Of a DNA stretch of 26,494 nt, positions 16,472 through 24,891 are shown one piece after another. The notes beneath the pieces were generated by a model that did not search any database, was not told the origin of the DNA, and saw only the letters and a list, made by a program, of their open reading frames with translations. Origin of the DNA: JAYZQT01 sp036136335 (GTDB taxonomy: Bacteria > Pseudomonadota > Alphaproteobacteria > MPNO01 > UBA830); the NCBI GenBank assembly GCA_036136335.1, contig JAYZQT010000002.1, forward strand, positions 1-26,494, given 5' to 3'. Within the stretch, counting starts at the first letter, position 1; the number at the start of each line of letters is the position of its first letter. Made by a program: the position numbers and the translations under genes.

Positions 16472-17497
16472 ATGTTTCTCAAAAATGCTTGGTATGCGGC
16501 TGTCTGGACCAAGGACTTGCCGCCTGCCGAACCAGTTTCCAAGGTTTTTTTAAATGAACCGGTCGTGTTGTTCCGCACTGCGTCCGGGACGCCGGTGGCT
16601 CTCGAAGATCGTTGCTGTCATCGCGGTGCGCCCCTATCGCGAGGTCGCTGTTTGCCGGAAACAATCGAATGTGGGTATCACGGACTGCAGTTTGATGTAA
16701 CCGGTGCCTGTGTCTACATTCCCGGGCAGTCCCAAATTCCGCCTAGTGCTGGTGTTAGGAGCTATCCTTTGCGCGAGCGACACAATGTAATTTGGATCTG
16801 GATGGGTGATCCCGAAAAAGCTGATGATGACAAGGTGCCGAATTACAGCTGGCTTGATGATCCCGGCTGGGTGGCCGCCACGGGCTACATTCATATGAAA
16901 GGTCACTATCAACTGCTGGTGGATAACCTTCTGGATTTCACGCATGTGAGTTATCTCCACAAAAATACGCTTTCGTCTGATCCAGCAGAGGCTGCCGTGC
17001 CGGTAAAAGTAGAGCGTACGGACAATACGGTGAGCGTGGAACGTTGGATAACCGGGCTCGATGCGCCCCCTCTGTTTGCGAAGGCTGGGGGGTTCGACGG
17101 CAAGGTGGATCGTTGGCAAACCACTACATGGCTTGCACCATCGACTCTCGCTTTTGATGTGGGGTGTGCGCCGGCTGGAACGGGGGCGCAAAAAGGTGAT
17201 AGATCGCAAGGTATTTCTATCTGGTCTATGCATTTAATCACACCAGAGACAGAGACGTCTTCGCATTACCACTGGGGCTATTTGCGAAATTTTTCGCTCG
17301 ACGATCCATCCATGACCCAGGTCTTGCACGAGGGGGCCGAAGCCACGTTTATGGAAGACGTTGTAATGATCGAGGCACAGCAGCAACATCTCAATGGGGG
17401 TTCGATAGAAGGTCTTATGGATATCAACGCTGACAACCCGCCTCTTCAAATGCGCCGTATTATGGATGACTTGATAACGGCAGAGTCTGCGATCTAG
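16472..17497 (+). CDS. Rieske [2Fe-2S] aromatic oxygenase alpha subunit (VanA-like), second copy
   Basis: A 341-residue oxygenase of the same subfamily as the protein at 12516. The cluster ligands are Cys48-x-His50 and Cys67-x2-His70. The iron site is His158, His163 (FTHVSYLH) and Asp296 (FMEDVVMIEAQQ). The opening MFLKNAWYAAV, the DNLLD block and the VGCAPAGTG block parallel the first copy, which is somewhat longer. Sequence divergence between the two is clear, so they probably act on different substrates or at different steps rather than being a recent duplication. The start ATG at 16472 has only a weak upstream purine stretch (GGGATAGAAG). It converges on the amidohydrolase gene. No reductase partner is seen nearby. 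Confidence 0.9.
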   Translation: MFLKNAWYAAVWTKDLPPAEPVSKVFLNEPVVLFRTASGTPVALEDRCCHRGAPLSRGRCLPETIECGYHGLQFDVTGACVYIPGQSQIPPSAGVRSYPLRERHNVIWIWMGDPEKADDDKVPNYSWLDDPGWVAATGYIHMKGHYQLLVDNLLDFTHVSYLHKNTLSSDPAEAAVPVKVERTDNTVSVERWITGLDAPPLFAKAGGFDGKVDRWQTTTWLAPSTLAFDVGCAPAGTGAQKGDRSQGISIWSMHLITPETETSSHYHWGYLRNFSLDDPSMTQVLHEGAEATFMEDVVMIEAQQQHLNGGSIEGLMDINADNPPLQMRRIMDDLITAESAI

Positions 17498-17501
17498 TAA
17501 A

Positions 17502-17519
17502 CTGTTTGACCGCAAACAG
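17502..17519. other. Hairpin between convergent genes
   Basis: CTGTTTG (17502-17508) and CAAACAG (17513-17519) form a perfect 7-bp stem with an ACCG loop, between the convergent second Rieske gene and the amidohydrolase gene. There is no T tract on either side, so a terminator role is only possible. Confidence 0.35.
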
Positions 17520-17568
17520 ATCGGGTATCAAGAGCTGGAACCTCACACACCGGCACACTGATCCCGCA

Positions 17569-18537
17569 CTAAATTCTGAGCAGGCGTTTTGCATTGCCGC
17601 TCAGGATTTTTTCTTTATCTTCCTCGTTGAGCATCAGGTTGTTCATCCACTTGGTGCCTGGAATATTCGGGACGTAAGGCCAGTCGACAGAGAAGAGAAC
17701 CCGATCTATCCCCATCTCCTGAATTGTACACTGAAGCGCGGGGTCGGAAAAATTTCCACTGGTTGTTACGTAAAAATGTTTGGAGAAAGTCTCTCGAAAA
17801 CGAGGCGTTGGTACATCGGGTCGTCCCATATTTTCAAACGCCATATTGATGCGCCATAGAAGAAAGGGTAATCCTTCGCCAAGATGGCCAAGGATTATAT
17901 TGAGATTTGGGTATTTTTCGAAAACTCCACTGAGTACGAGACGGACCGCGGTAGTAGCTGTTTCAACTGTGAAGCCCCATCCGGCCTGCATGATTGGAGG
18001 ATATTTCTCTTTGTAGGTACCATAATAAAGATCAATTACCTGAGGATGTGGCATGCCGGGGTGAATGTAGATCGGGACGTCCAGTTTTGCGGCACTTTCG
18101 AATATCGGCCAAAATTCTTTCTCGTCGTGAAATCTACCCTTAGTCAGTCCATGGAGCATTGCGCCCTTGAAACCGTGCTCGTTGACACACCGGTCGAGTT
18201 CTCGTGGGGCATTTTCTGGATCCTGCGTCGGCAACGTAGCAAAAGCCGCAAAACGGTCTGGTGTATTTGAGACGAATTCGCCGAGCCTGTCATTGATGCC
18301 ACGCGCCTGGTCGGCCGCGTCTTTGATATCGAAATCCTGAGCACCGGGAGGACAGTGTGACAAGACCTGTATATCTATACCGGCTTCGTCCATCTCACTC
18401 AGACGCATCTTACCCAAGTTTGACAGTTTCTCAGAGATCTGGGGCGGGCCGCCTGCGCCGGTCCCTGCTAATGCGGCATCAAGGTAATGTTCTTCAATCG
18501 CTATGACTTGAGGCTTGGTATTGTTGGACATGTCCAT
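17569..18537 (-). CDS. Amidohydrolase-2 family metal-dependent decarboxylase/hydrolase (ACMSD / gamma-resorcylate decarboxylase type)
   Basis: A 322-residue TIM-barrel protein of the amidohydrolase superfamily branch that includes ACMSD, gamma-resorcylate decarboxylase and 5-carboxyvanillate decarboxylase. The expected metal ligands are visible: the N-terminal E-x-H (Glu15, His17 in AIEEHYLD), His159 (YIHPGMPHP), His218 (LGHLGEG) and Asp285 (LFSVDWPY). Members mostly remove a carboxyl group from aromatic or ring-opened acids without oxidation. With two VanA-like oxygenases and other aromatic-catabolism families around, an aromatic acid decarboxylase is likely, though hydrolase activity is not excluded. 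The start is the ATG at 18537 after GGGA; an in-frame ATG at 18531 is equally usable. It lies 145 bases downstream of the ThDP enzyme gene on the same strand. Confidence 0.87.
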   Translation of the reverse strand: MDMSNNTKPQVIAIEEHYLDAALAGTGAGGPPQISEKLSNLGKMRLSEMDEAGIDIQVLSHCPPGAQDFDIKDAADQARGINDRLGEFVSNTPDRFAAFATLPTQDPENAPRELDRCVNEHGFKGAMLHGLTKGRFHDEKEFWPIFESAAKLDVPIYIHPGMPHPQVIDLYYGTYKEKYPPIMQAGWGFTVETATTAVRLVLSGVFEKYPNLNIILGHLGEGLPFLLWRINMAFENMGRPDVPTPRFRETFSKHFYVTTSGNFSDPALQCTIQEMGIDRVLFSVDWPYVPNIPGTKWMNNLMLNEEDKEKILSGNAKRLLRI

Positions 18538-18682
18538 TTGTTCCCGGATGATTAATTTTTGTAAATGTTTTTTGCAGAAAGATTACCTAGTGGTGCGACC
18601 GTTCACGCCCATTCATGCTGACAGAAGCAATGGTATACAAGGAGGCGCATCGTTAAAAACGAACCACAGTGATCTACGGGCG

Positions 18683-20440
18683 TTAATCATCGCCTTCCAA
18701 CCGTTGGAGCCAAACGGATATGACAGCGGGCTTGCCGGCACGTGTTTGCTCCAGACCACGCTTTAGCGCCGGCTCGACTTCGTCCGGATCTGTCACGGTT
18801 TCACCGTAGGCTCCTGCTGCCTCGGCTTCTTTGGCGAAATCAATTGGCGGATCAAAATATCCACCTGGAAACCCTGCCTGACGAGCGTACCCTTGTTCAC
18901 CGTAGGTGCTGGCAATACGCGAGGTACCGGTTGTATAGCTGCGGTTGGTAAATACCACCATCATATACGGCGCATTATAATGGGCTGCGGCCCACAGCGC
19001 CGGGGCAGGCGTGCCAAACATATAAAACCCATCGCCAGCGACTGCTATTACATCTTTTTCCGGCGCAGCGAGTTTTGCACCCAACGCAGCACCGGGCGAC
19101 CATCCCCCACTGGAACCCGGATTGGAAAAATGAGAGCCCGGCCTGGAATTGGGCATATATTCGCGCATTCGAGGCCCTGGCAGGGTTTCATCGAGGATAA
19201 CAGTGTTTTCGCCTACCAGTTGGCCGATCTGGTAGCTAACCCAGATTGGATTAATAGGCGTTTCTTTAGAAGCATTTATGGCTTCTTCTTCTATTGACGC
19301 TATATAGACTTGGGAAGCAGCGGTTAACCTCGCCGTGCGTTCTGAAATCCGGTCACGGTCTTCTTGGCTGATGATCCCGCGGGCTGCCTTAGTGATGGCC
19401 TCTATGGCCAATTTGGGATCTGCCGGCACCCGAATATCGGCCGTAAATTCATAAGTTGGTATCGTCAGTTTGATTGGGTCGTGTCCTACCGCGGCGATGT
19501 ATGCGTCGTCGGGTGGACAAGTGCGCCCCGGCACCCAAGGCACGTCGGCCTCCAGAACCAGAACCATATCCGCTTCTGTGAGGGTTTGCTGGGTCTGAAA
19601 TAGTGGATGCCGGTAGGGGAAGCACATATACGCACGCTGTATGGATTCGACAACCGATATTCCAAGAAGTTCACATAGTTCAACTAGCACCGGAACGGTA
19701 TCAGGGTCGCGCCCTGATTTTGACACAACCACCACTGGATGGTCTGCTTTGACAAGCCGTTCAGCTATATCCTCAGCTGCCACAGGATCCGGACCACTGG
19801 GGCAGGGAATACCAAGTTGGTCAGCGCTTGGAAAACGCGCACCATCAACCGCTTGTAACGTCAGTTCCTTGGGGAAATTGAGATACACCGGACCGCAGGG
19901 TTCAGAGCGCGTCACTTGGATTGCGCGGCTTATCATCATGCCGGGATTATCCTGACTGGTCAGGCGATGGTCCCATTTTGTGTAATTTCGCACTATACCG
20001 TTCTGGTCATAGGTTTCCTGCATCCAGAGATGCCCACCCTCGTCACGGCCCCCCTTGGCAGTCCCGGCATAGGCAGTCGGAGGAAATCCGGAGGTCATAA
20101 TGACGGGTAACCCACTGCGATAGGCGGTGTGTACGGCGCCACCGTAATGCTGGGTACCTACATCGACATGGGCTGCAGTGATAGCAGGGCGGCCGCTGAC
20201 AGCTGCGAAACCAAGTGCTGCGTTCAGATTGGCGTGCTCATGGGGTACAGTGATCAGACGGATGGGGTTGTTGTGACCCTCAATGTGGGCTTTGGAGGTA
20301 GATTCCTGGAAAAACCCGATTTCAGAGCCCGAGGTAAAAAACAGATGATCAATTCCACCAGCTGATAATGCAGCGACCATCTCATCTCCAACATTTGCGG
20401 CATTGGTTTCAACCCAGTTGGCAGTTTTACCTTTTCCCAT
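18683..20440 (-). CDS. Thiamine-diphosphate-dependent enzyme, acetolactate synthase / benzoylformate decarboxylase-like
   Basis: A 585-residue protein with the three-domain layout of the ThDP 2-oxoacid family. The N-terminal Pyr domain has the cofactor-activating glutamate in TVPHEHANLNAALGFA. A central domain follows. The C-terminal PP domain has GDG at residues 469-471 followed by a downstream NRSY, the diphosphate/Mg motif. Relatives include acetolactate synthase, benzoylformate decarboxylase and phosphonopyruvate-type decarboxylases; the precise reaction cannot be read. A regulatory small subunit, expected for true acetolactate synthase, is absent, which argues for a catabolic role. The frame opens at 20470, but the ATG at 20440 has AGGGAG seven bases upstream. 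Confidence 0.86.
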   Translation of the reverse strand: MGKGKTANWVETNAANVGDEMVAALSAGGIDHLFFTSGSEIGFFQESTSKAHIEGHNNPIRLITVPHEHANLNAALGFAAVSGRPAITAAHVDVGTQHYGGAVHTAYRSGLPVIMTSGFPPTAYAGTAKGGRDEGGHLWMQETYDQNGIVRNYTKWDHRLTSQDNPGMMISRAIQVTRSEPCGPVYLNFPKELTLQAVDGARFPSADQLGIPCPSGPDPVAAEDIAERLVKADHPVVVVSKSGRDPDTVPVLVELCELLGISVVESIQRAYMCFPYRHPLFQTQQTLTEADMVLVLEADVPWVPGRTCPPDDAYIAAVGHDPIKLTIPTYEFTADIRVPADPKLAIEAITKAARGIISQEDRDRISERTARLTAASQVYIASIEEEAINASKETPINPIWVSYQIGQLVGENTVILDETLPGPRMREYMPNSRPGSHFSNPGSSGGWSPGAALGAKLAAPEKDVIAVAGDGFYMFGTPAPALWAAAHYNAPYMMVVFTNRSYTTGTSRIASTYGEQGYARQAGFPGGYFDPPIDFAKEAEAAGAYGETVTDPDEVEPALKRGLEQTRAGKPAVISVWLQRLEGDD

Positions 20441-20699
20441 ACTGTTTCTCCCTGTTGTCATGTACGGCACGTAAACTTTTGCCTATTCTGCACTTTATCC
20501 ATAACGCGACAAGGGATCGGGATGCCAACACCATTCCGGTTTCATCGGGTGCCACCAGGTCCGAAGTAACTTCTGGAAAGCAAGGTTATACGTGGGTTGA
20601 TCCCGTTGATCAGTTTTTTAGGCGCGCTCCGCACGGTTTTTTTGGAAGAACGGGCACGTAGTTAGAATGAATTCACTGCGTTTCGCCGCAAAGTTGGCG

Positions 20700-23084
20700 T
20701 CATGAGGAGGGCAAGCCCCGGATATCAATCGCGCCCAGTGCTCCCAGAATATCCTCTGGCGTTATCGGAAGATGGTCTACATGGGCACCATGTGGGAAGA
20801 GCGCGTCATTGACCGCGAGCAAGACCGCCGATGGTGCCCCGACGGTGCCGGCCTCTCCAACGCCCTTGGTACCAAGTTCCGTACCGTCTAGTGGAGTCTC
20901 GATATGGGCAACCGTGATATCCGGAAGTTCGCTGGCCATGGGAACGAGGTAGTCCGCCAGCGTTCCGTTCATCAACTGGCCAGTGCTATCGTAGATACAC
21001 TGTTCCCACATCGCGCTGCCTACGCCCTGGATCAACCCGCCCCGTACCTGCTCGTCGACCAGCAACGGGTTTATGACACGGCCACAGTCGTCGACTATCC
21101 AGAGGCCTTCGAGCGAAACGAAGCCGGTTTCAGGATCTATCTCGACCGATGCGCCAACCATGCCGTTTGCAACAGCGGCGGCATTTTCATCAGGAAAGTA
21201 ATGTCGTGTAACGGCAAGCTCGGGCTGTATTCCGGGCGGCAGTGTATCTTGCCGAAAGTGTCCTATCTCTGAAAGTTCGGGAAGGCTGATCCGAGGCTGT
21301 CCGCCTTCAACAGGAAAATCGTGGATCATACCAAGATTGATGGTCAGTTTTGCGGGGTCGGCCTGCAGGATTGTTCCAGCGAGTTCCAGAATGTTTTGTT
21401 TTAGGGCTGCCGCAGCTTTCCAGGCGGCCTCGCCTCCGATACTTAAACCTCTCGAGGCCCATGCACCACCGCCATATGGTGTGACCGCTGTGTCGCCTGC
21501 GACTATGCCGACATCCTCAGGCATTATACCGAGCTGGTCGGCGACAATCTGGGTGATCCCTGTCCATGTCCCCTGTCCCTGATCCGTAACAGAGGTGATG
21601 CAACGCACCTTGCCAGATGGTTCGAGCCTCACTGTACAACCGTCCTGAGTTGTTACCCGCGCACCAGCCGGACCGTACGTGGCCGGACCCACCGCAGTAA
21701 ACTCTACGAAAGTCCCTATTCCAATCCCGAAAAGCTTGCCCGTGGAACGTCGTTGAACCTGGCTGGCGCGAAGCCTTTTGTAATCCATGACCTCAATCAG
21801 GCCGTCGAGCGAAGCTTCGAGTGATAGCGCCGTCATTACTGCTCCACCCGGTGATGGACGGGGGAATGAATCGAACGGGAGGTAGTTTCGCCGCCTGATT
21901 TCAACTGGATCCAGGCCGGTCGCGTGGCCCGCCAAATCCATCATCTGTTCGGTTACCGCGCAGGCAATTGGTTGTCCCACACCACGATAGACCCCACTTG
22001 GAGGCTTGTTTTGAAAGGCGGTTCGCAGCTGTGCGTCGTAGTGTTCTATATCGTAGGGAGCGCCCGCGAACCGAGCGGTCATGACACCGTCGGCTATTCC
22101 GATCCGGCGGTGAGATGAATAGGCTCCGACGGTGCCGATTACGTCCAGTTCGAGAACCTCGACTTCTCCGCGCTCTGAAACACCCATTCGAGCACTGACA
22201 TGTACCTCCCGAGCATGGGTGTCTGACACGAAGGATTCGAGACGATCGGCCACGAATTTGACTGGCCTGTTCAATAAAAGACTTGCCGCGACCGTGGCCA
22301 TCTCATCCCCGTAGACCTGGAGTTTTAGCCCGAAACCGCCGCCGATATCCGGTGTAATGATCCGGATTTTATGTTCATCAAGACCGAACTGACGCGCGAT
22401 GACATCCTGTTGTTGCCATGGCGACTGGTGAGCTGTGTAGACAGTGATTGATTGGGTGGCGGAATCGAAATCTGCGATCAGGCCACGTGGTTCCAGCGTT
22501 ACGCCTGTTTGCCTTGAAAAGGTAAATTGTCGTTTAAGCACTGATGCGGAGTGGTCGAATGCTGACCTGGGATCACCCTTCGTAATGTGCTGTTCAAATG
22601 CAAGGTTATTGTCCAAATCAGGGTGTGCCCTTGAAACATTCTCATCAAGGGCAGAGGCCAGATCCGAGACGGCCGGAAGGGGATCCCACTGCACTGATAC
22701 CGCCTGGGCGGCATCCTCGGCCTTCGCACGGCTTGCCGCCGCGACCAACGCCACGGGTTCACCCTGCCATGCCACGCGTTCCAAAGCCAAAGGATACTGG
22801 GGCGGAGACCTTAGTCCTGGCAAATGATCAGCAGTCCCTTGCCAGGAGGTACAGATTTTTGAAATTTCTTCACCTGTGATTACGGCTATAACCTCAGGCA
22901 TATTGGCTGCAACACTGGTGTTGATGTCTGTCACGTGAGCATGGGCGTGCGGACTCCGCACAAATGCCAGATGAACCATCCGGGGTAGTTCGATATCGTC
23001 GATATAACGCCCACGCCCCACTGCAAGGCGGCGCGCGTTGACCCGCGGTACCTTCTGGCCAATTGGCGTGTTAGGCTGGATCAT
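20700..23084 (-). CDS. Xanthine dehydrogenase / aldehyde oxidase family molybdopterin-binding large subunit
   Basis: A 794-residue molybdenum hydroxylase large subunit (CoxL/XdhB-like), using water as oxygen donor to hydroxylate an aldehyde, purine or aromatic N-heterocycle. Cofactor-binding blocks are visible: GGGFGLK beginning at residue 248, the YRGVGQP block, TDQGQGTWTGITQ, and the catalytic-type glutamate at 744 (TKGVGEAGT). The YRGVGQP block replaces the AYRCSFR motif of CO dehydrogenase, so CO oxidation is unlikely. The frame opens with TTG at 23162, but the ATG at 23084 starts the usual MIQPNTPIGQKVPRVNARRL. The small 2Fe-2S and medium FAD subunits, normally adjacent, are absent from the window. 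The gene is relatively G+C-rich compared with its right and left neighbours. Confidence 0.9.
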   Translation of the reverse strand: MIQPNTPIGQKVPRVNARRLAVGRGRYIDDIELPRMVHLAFVRSPHAHAHVTDINTSVAANMPEVIAVITGEEISKICTSWQGTADHLPGLRSPPQYPLALERVAWQGEPVALVAAASRAKAEDAAQAVSVQWDPLPAVSDLASALDENVSRAHPDLDNNLAFEQHITKGDPRSAFDHSASVLKRQFTFSRQTGVTLEPRGLIADFDSATQSITVYTAHQSPWQQQDVIARQFGLDEHKIRIITPDIGGGFGLKLQVYGDEMATVAASLLLNRPVKFVADRLESFVSDTHAREVHVSARMGVSERGEVEVLELDVIGTVGAYSSHRRIGIADGVMTARFAGAPYDIEHYDAQLRTAFQNKPPSGVYRGVGQPIACAVTEQMMDLAGHATGLDPVEIRRRNYLPFDSFPRPSPGGAVMTALSLEASLDGLIEVMDYKRLRASQVQRRSTGKLFGIGIGTFVEFTAVGPATYGPAGARVTTQDGCTVRLEPSGKVRCITSVTDQGQGTWTGITQIVADQLGIMPEDVGIVAGDTAVTPYGGGAWASRGLSIGGEAAWKAAAALKQNILELAGTILQADPAKLTINLGMIHDFPVEGGQPRISLPELSEIGHFRQDTLPPGIQPELAVTRHYFPDENAAAVANGMVGASVEIDPETGFVSLEGLWIVDDCGRVINPLLVDEQVRGGLIQGVGSAMWEQCIYDSTGQLMNGTLADYLVPMASELPDITVAHIETPLDGTELGTKGVGEAGTVGAPSAVLLAVNDALFPHGAHVDHLPITPEDILGALGAIDIRGLPSS

Positions 23085-23397
23085 CTGGATTGTGCTCAAA
23101 ACGAAGTCGATAGTGATCGTTTTCCATCCATACCATTGTATCCATCGAACCTTTGTCGACAAGTGTCAGGCTGCAGTTTTCCGATGCCAGGGTTCGTCGG
23201 CAGGGCAGCCGAAAAACCAAAGGCCTGTAACCTGTATAAGAATTAACGGGCGTAAGACCGAAGTGAACTACATTTCAACATTCCATTTTCCAAAAAAGAC
23301 AAAGTGTTGGATTGACCGGTTGAAATCACCACCTAAAGCCGAAAATAGCCAAATGGTACACACACACACACACACCTGCCGGCTCACCGGTCCTGTA
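23085..23397. other. Intergenic stretch with (AC)9 microsatellite
   Basis: About 310 bases upstream of the molybdenum hydroxylase gene and downstream of the MFS gene (both minus strand). It contains nine AC dinucleotides in a row at 23358-23375, unusual in bacterial DNA. No gene is supported; a 156-codon plus-strand frame here overlaps both neighbours and is a shadow. On the minus strand a short CCGG/CCGG stem after the MFS stop is too weak to call a terminator. Confidence 0.55.
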
Positions 23398-24612
23398 TCA
23401 CACCGTATATCGTTTGAGACGGCTCCAGATAATCCAGGATATGAGGCTCAAAACAAGCTGCATTCCCACCATCGGGAACACAGTCCCGTCGTAGATCAGC
23501 CCCTGTAACAACGCGACGGCTGCCGCCGCACACATCTGCACGAACCCAAGAACCGCCGCAGCAGCCCCAGCGGCCTTTGGGTGTGACATCATGACCCCAG
23601 CGGCTGTGTTCGGCGCCAGAAATCCGCCACCGAACCAATAAGTGAATCCGAGCACCACGATAAGCGGTGTCGACAACCACCCGAGAACGCCCAGACCGAC
23701 AAGTATCGCTGACCCGCCGAGCATGATCGCGAGGCTTGCCGGAATGACCCCCTCCATTCCCCACCGGGGAATCGCGTAGCGTGCAGCGGTTGATCCGACG
23801 AGGAAGCCCGACAAAACAATAGCGGCGATCACACCGTAGCTGGATGGGCTGATGTTGAGGCTCTCGATAAAAAAGTACGGAGCCCCGGCAACGAAACAAT
23901 ACAGCCCCGCATAGGCCATCGAATGGGTGAGCATGAAGGCGAGGAAGCCGCGATGTCGAAATAGCCCCAGATACACGAGATGGATCGCCTGTGTCTCCGA
24001 AGCGGGTGCTGCCGTCCCGGTTTCCGGCATAATAAAGATTGTCGAGGCCAGCCAGACAAGGGCAGCGGCGGTTGCAAGGACGAACCCTGCCCGCCAGCTT
24101 GCAAGGCCCAGAAGGGCGCCACCGACCAGCGGTGCAGCCAGGAACGAGCCTGCCATCAGGGCAAACAGGATAGCCATAGCTTTTGCAGAACCTTCGGGGC
24201 CATAGATATCCCGTACGATGGCTCGCGAAACCACATATCCCGAAGCGGCGCCGAATCCCTGAATTGCGCGGCCGACAATGATCACCCAGAAGCTGTCCGC
24301 CGCGCCCGCTGTGGCTGAACCGACGAGCGTCAATGCGGCGCCGATCAGCAGGGCAGTGCGGCGGCCGCTACGGTCAGAGAATGGGCCAAAGAACAACTGG
24401 CCCACGGCAAACATGAAAGCAAACGCACCAATCGCGAGCTGAACCGTTCCAGGTGTTTTGTTGAAAATATTGCCCAGCGAAGGCATCGCAGGCACGATCA
24501 GCCCGGTCGCAACCTCCCCGAATGCTGCACACAGAACGAGTGTCGAAAATAACAAAACCCCGGCACGGCCAGGAGGGTTGGAGGCCAATTGATTAACAGA
24601 TTTCTCTGGCAT
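23398..24612 (-). CDS. MFS transporter, Bcr/CflA (DHA1) drug/efflux type
   Basis: A 404-residue inner-membrane protein with about twelve hydrophobic segments by eye. MFS motif A is present between helices 2 and 3 as GPFSDRSGRR (residues 76-85). An R-A-I-Q-G-F-G-A motif follows in helix 4, typical of drug:H+ antiporters, and the length matches Bcr/CflA proteins. It would export a small molecule in exchange for protons; beside catabolic genes it may export a toxic intermediate or excess substrate. The frame opens at 24708, but the ATG at 24612 (MPEKSVNQLASN) gives a short N-terminus before the first helix and has a GGGA upstream. It is transcribed with the molybdenum hydroxylase, ThDP enzyme and amidohydrolase, though gaps of 145-313 bases argue against a tight operon. 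Confidence 0.88.
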   Translation of the reverse strand: MPEKSVNQLASNPPGRAGVLLFSTLVLCAAFGEVATGLIVPAMPSLGNIFNKTPGTVQLAIGAFAFMFAVGQLFFGPFSDRSGRRTALLIGAALTLVGSATAGAADSFWVIIVGRAIQGFGAASGYVVSRAIVRDIYGPEGSAKAMAILFALMAGSFLAAPLVGGALLGLASWRAGFVLATAAALVWLASTIFIMPETGTAAPASETQAIHLVYLGLFRHRGFLAFMLTHSMAYAGLYCFVAGAPYFFIESLNISPSSYGVIAAIVLSGFLVGSTAARYAIPRWGMEGVIPASLAIMLGGSAILVGLGVLGWLSTPLIVVLGFTYWFGGGFLAPNTAAGVMMSHPKAAGAAAAVLGFVQMCAAAAVALLQGLIYDGTVFPMVGMQLVLSLISWIIWSRLKRYTV

Positions 24613-24891
24613 TATCTGACATCCCAGGGGGTTAGAGGAACGTCCATTGGGACAAACGATAAAACAGCGAAGCGAACAGGAAATTAAATTCCGGAAAACT
24701 TTTGACAAGGACTGGCAACTCTCTGCACCTTGGCATCAGGGTCTATACAAGAGGGAACGAATTGTCATAACAAATGCATTCGCGCCATACTTCTGACGAT
24801 AATAATTTTCCTTAAAGGTGTCCCGGATCGAATAGTCACTATAACTAAAATTTGATTTGTAATAGAGATGTAAAACGCGGGAGATACGCGC

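Noticed and set aside
18631..18640. TGGTATACAA upstream of the amidohydrolase gene, resembling a GntR-type operator
   Set aside because: One mismatch from a palindrome, and GTATAC hexamers also occur elsewhere including inside the NAD(P)HX repair gene, so it is not above chance; no GntR gene is present.
20700..23084. Carbon monoxide dehydrogenase large subunit (CoxL)
   Set aside because: The AYRCSFR active-site motif is absent; the corresponding block reads YRGVGQP.
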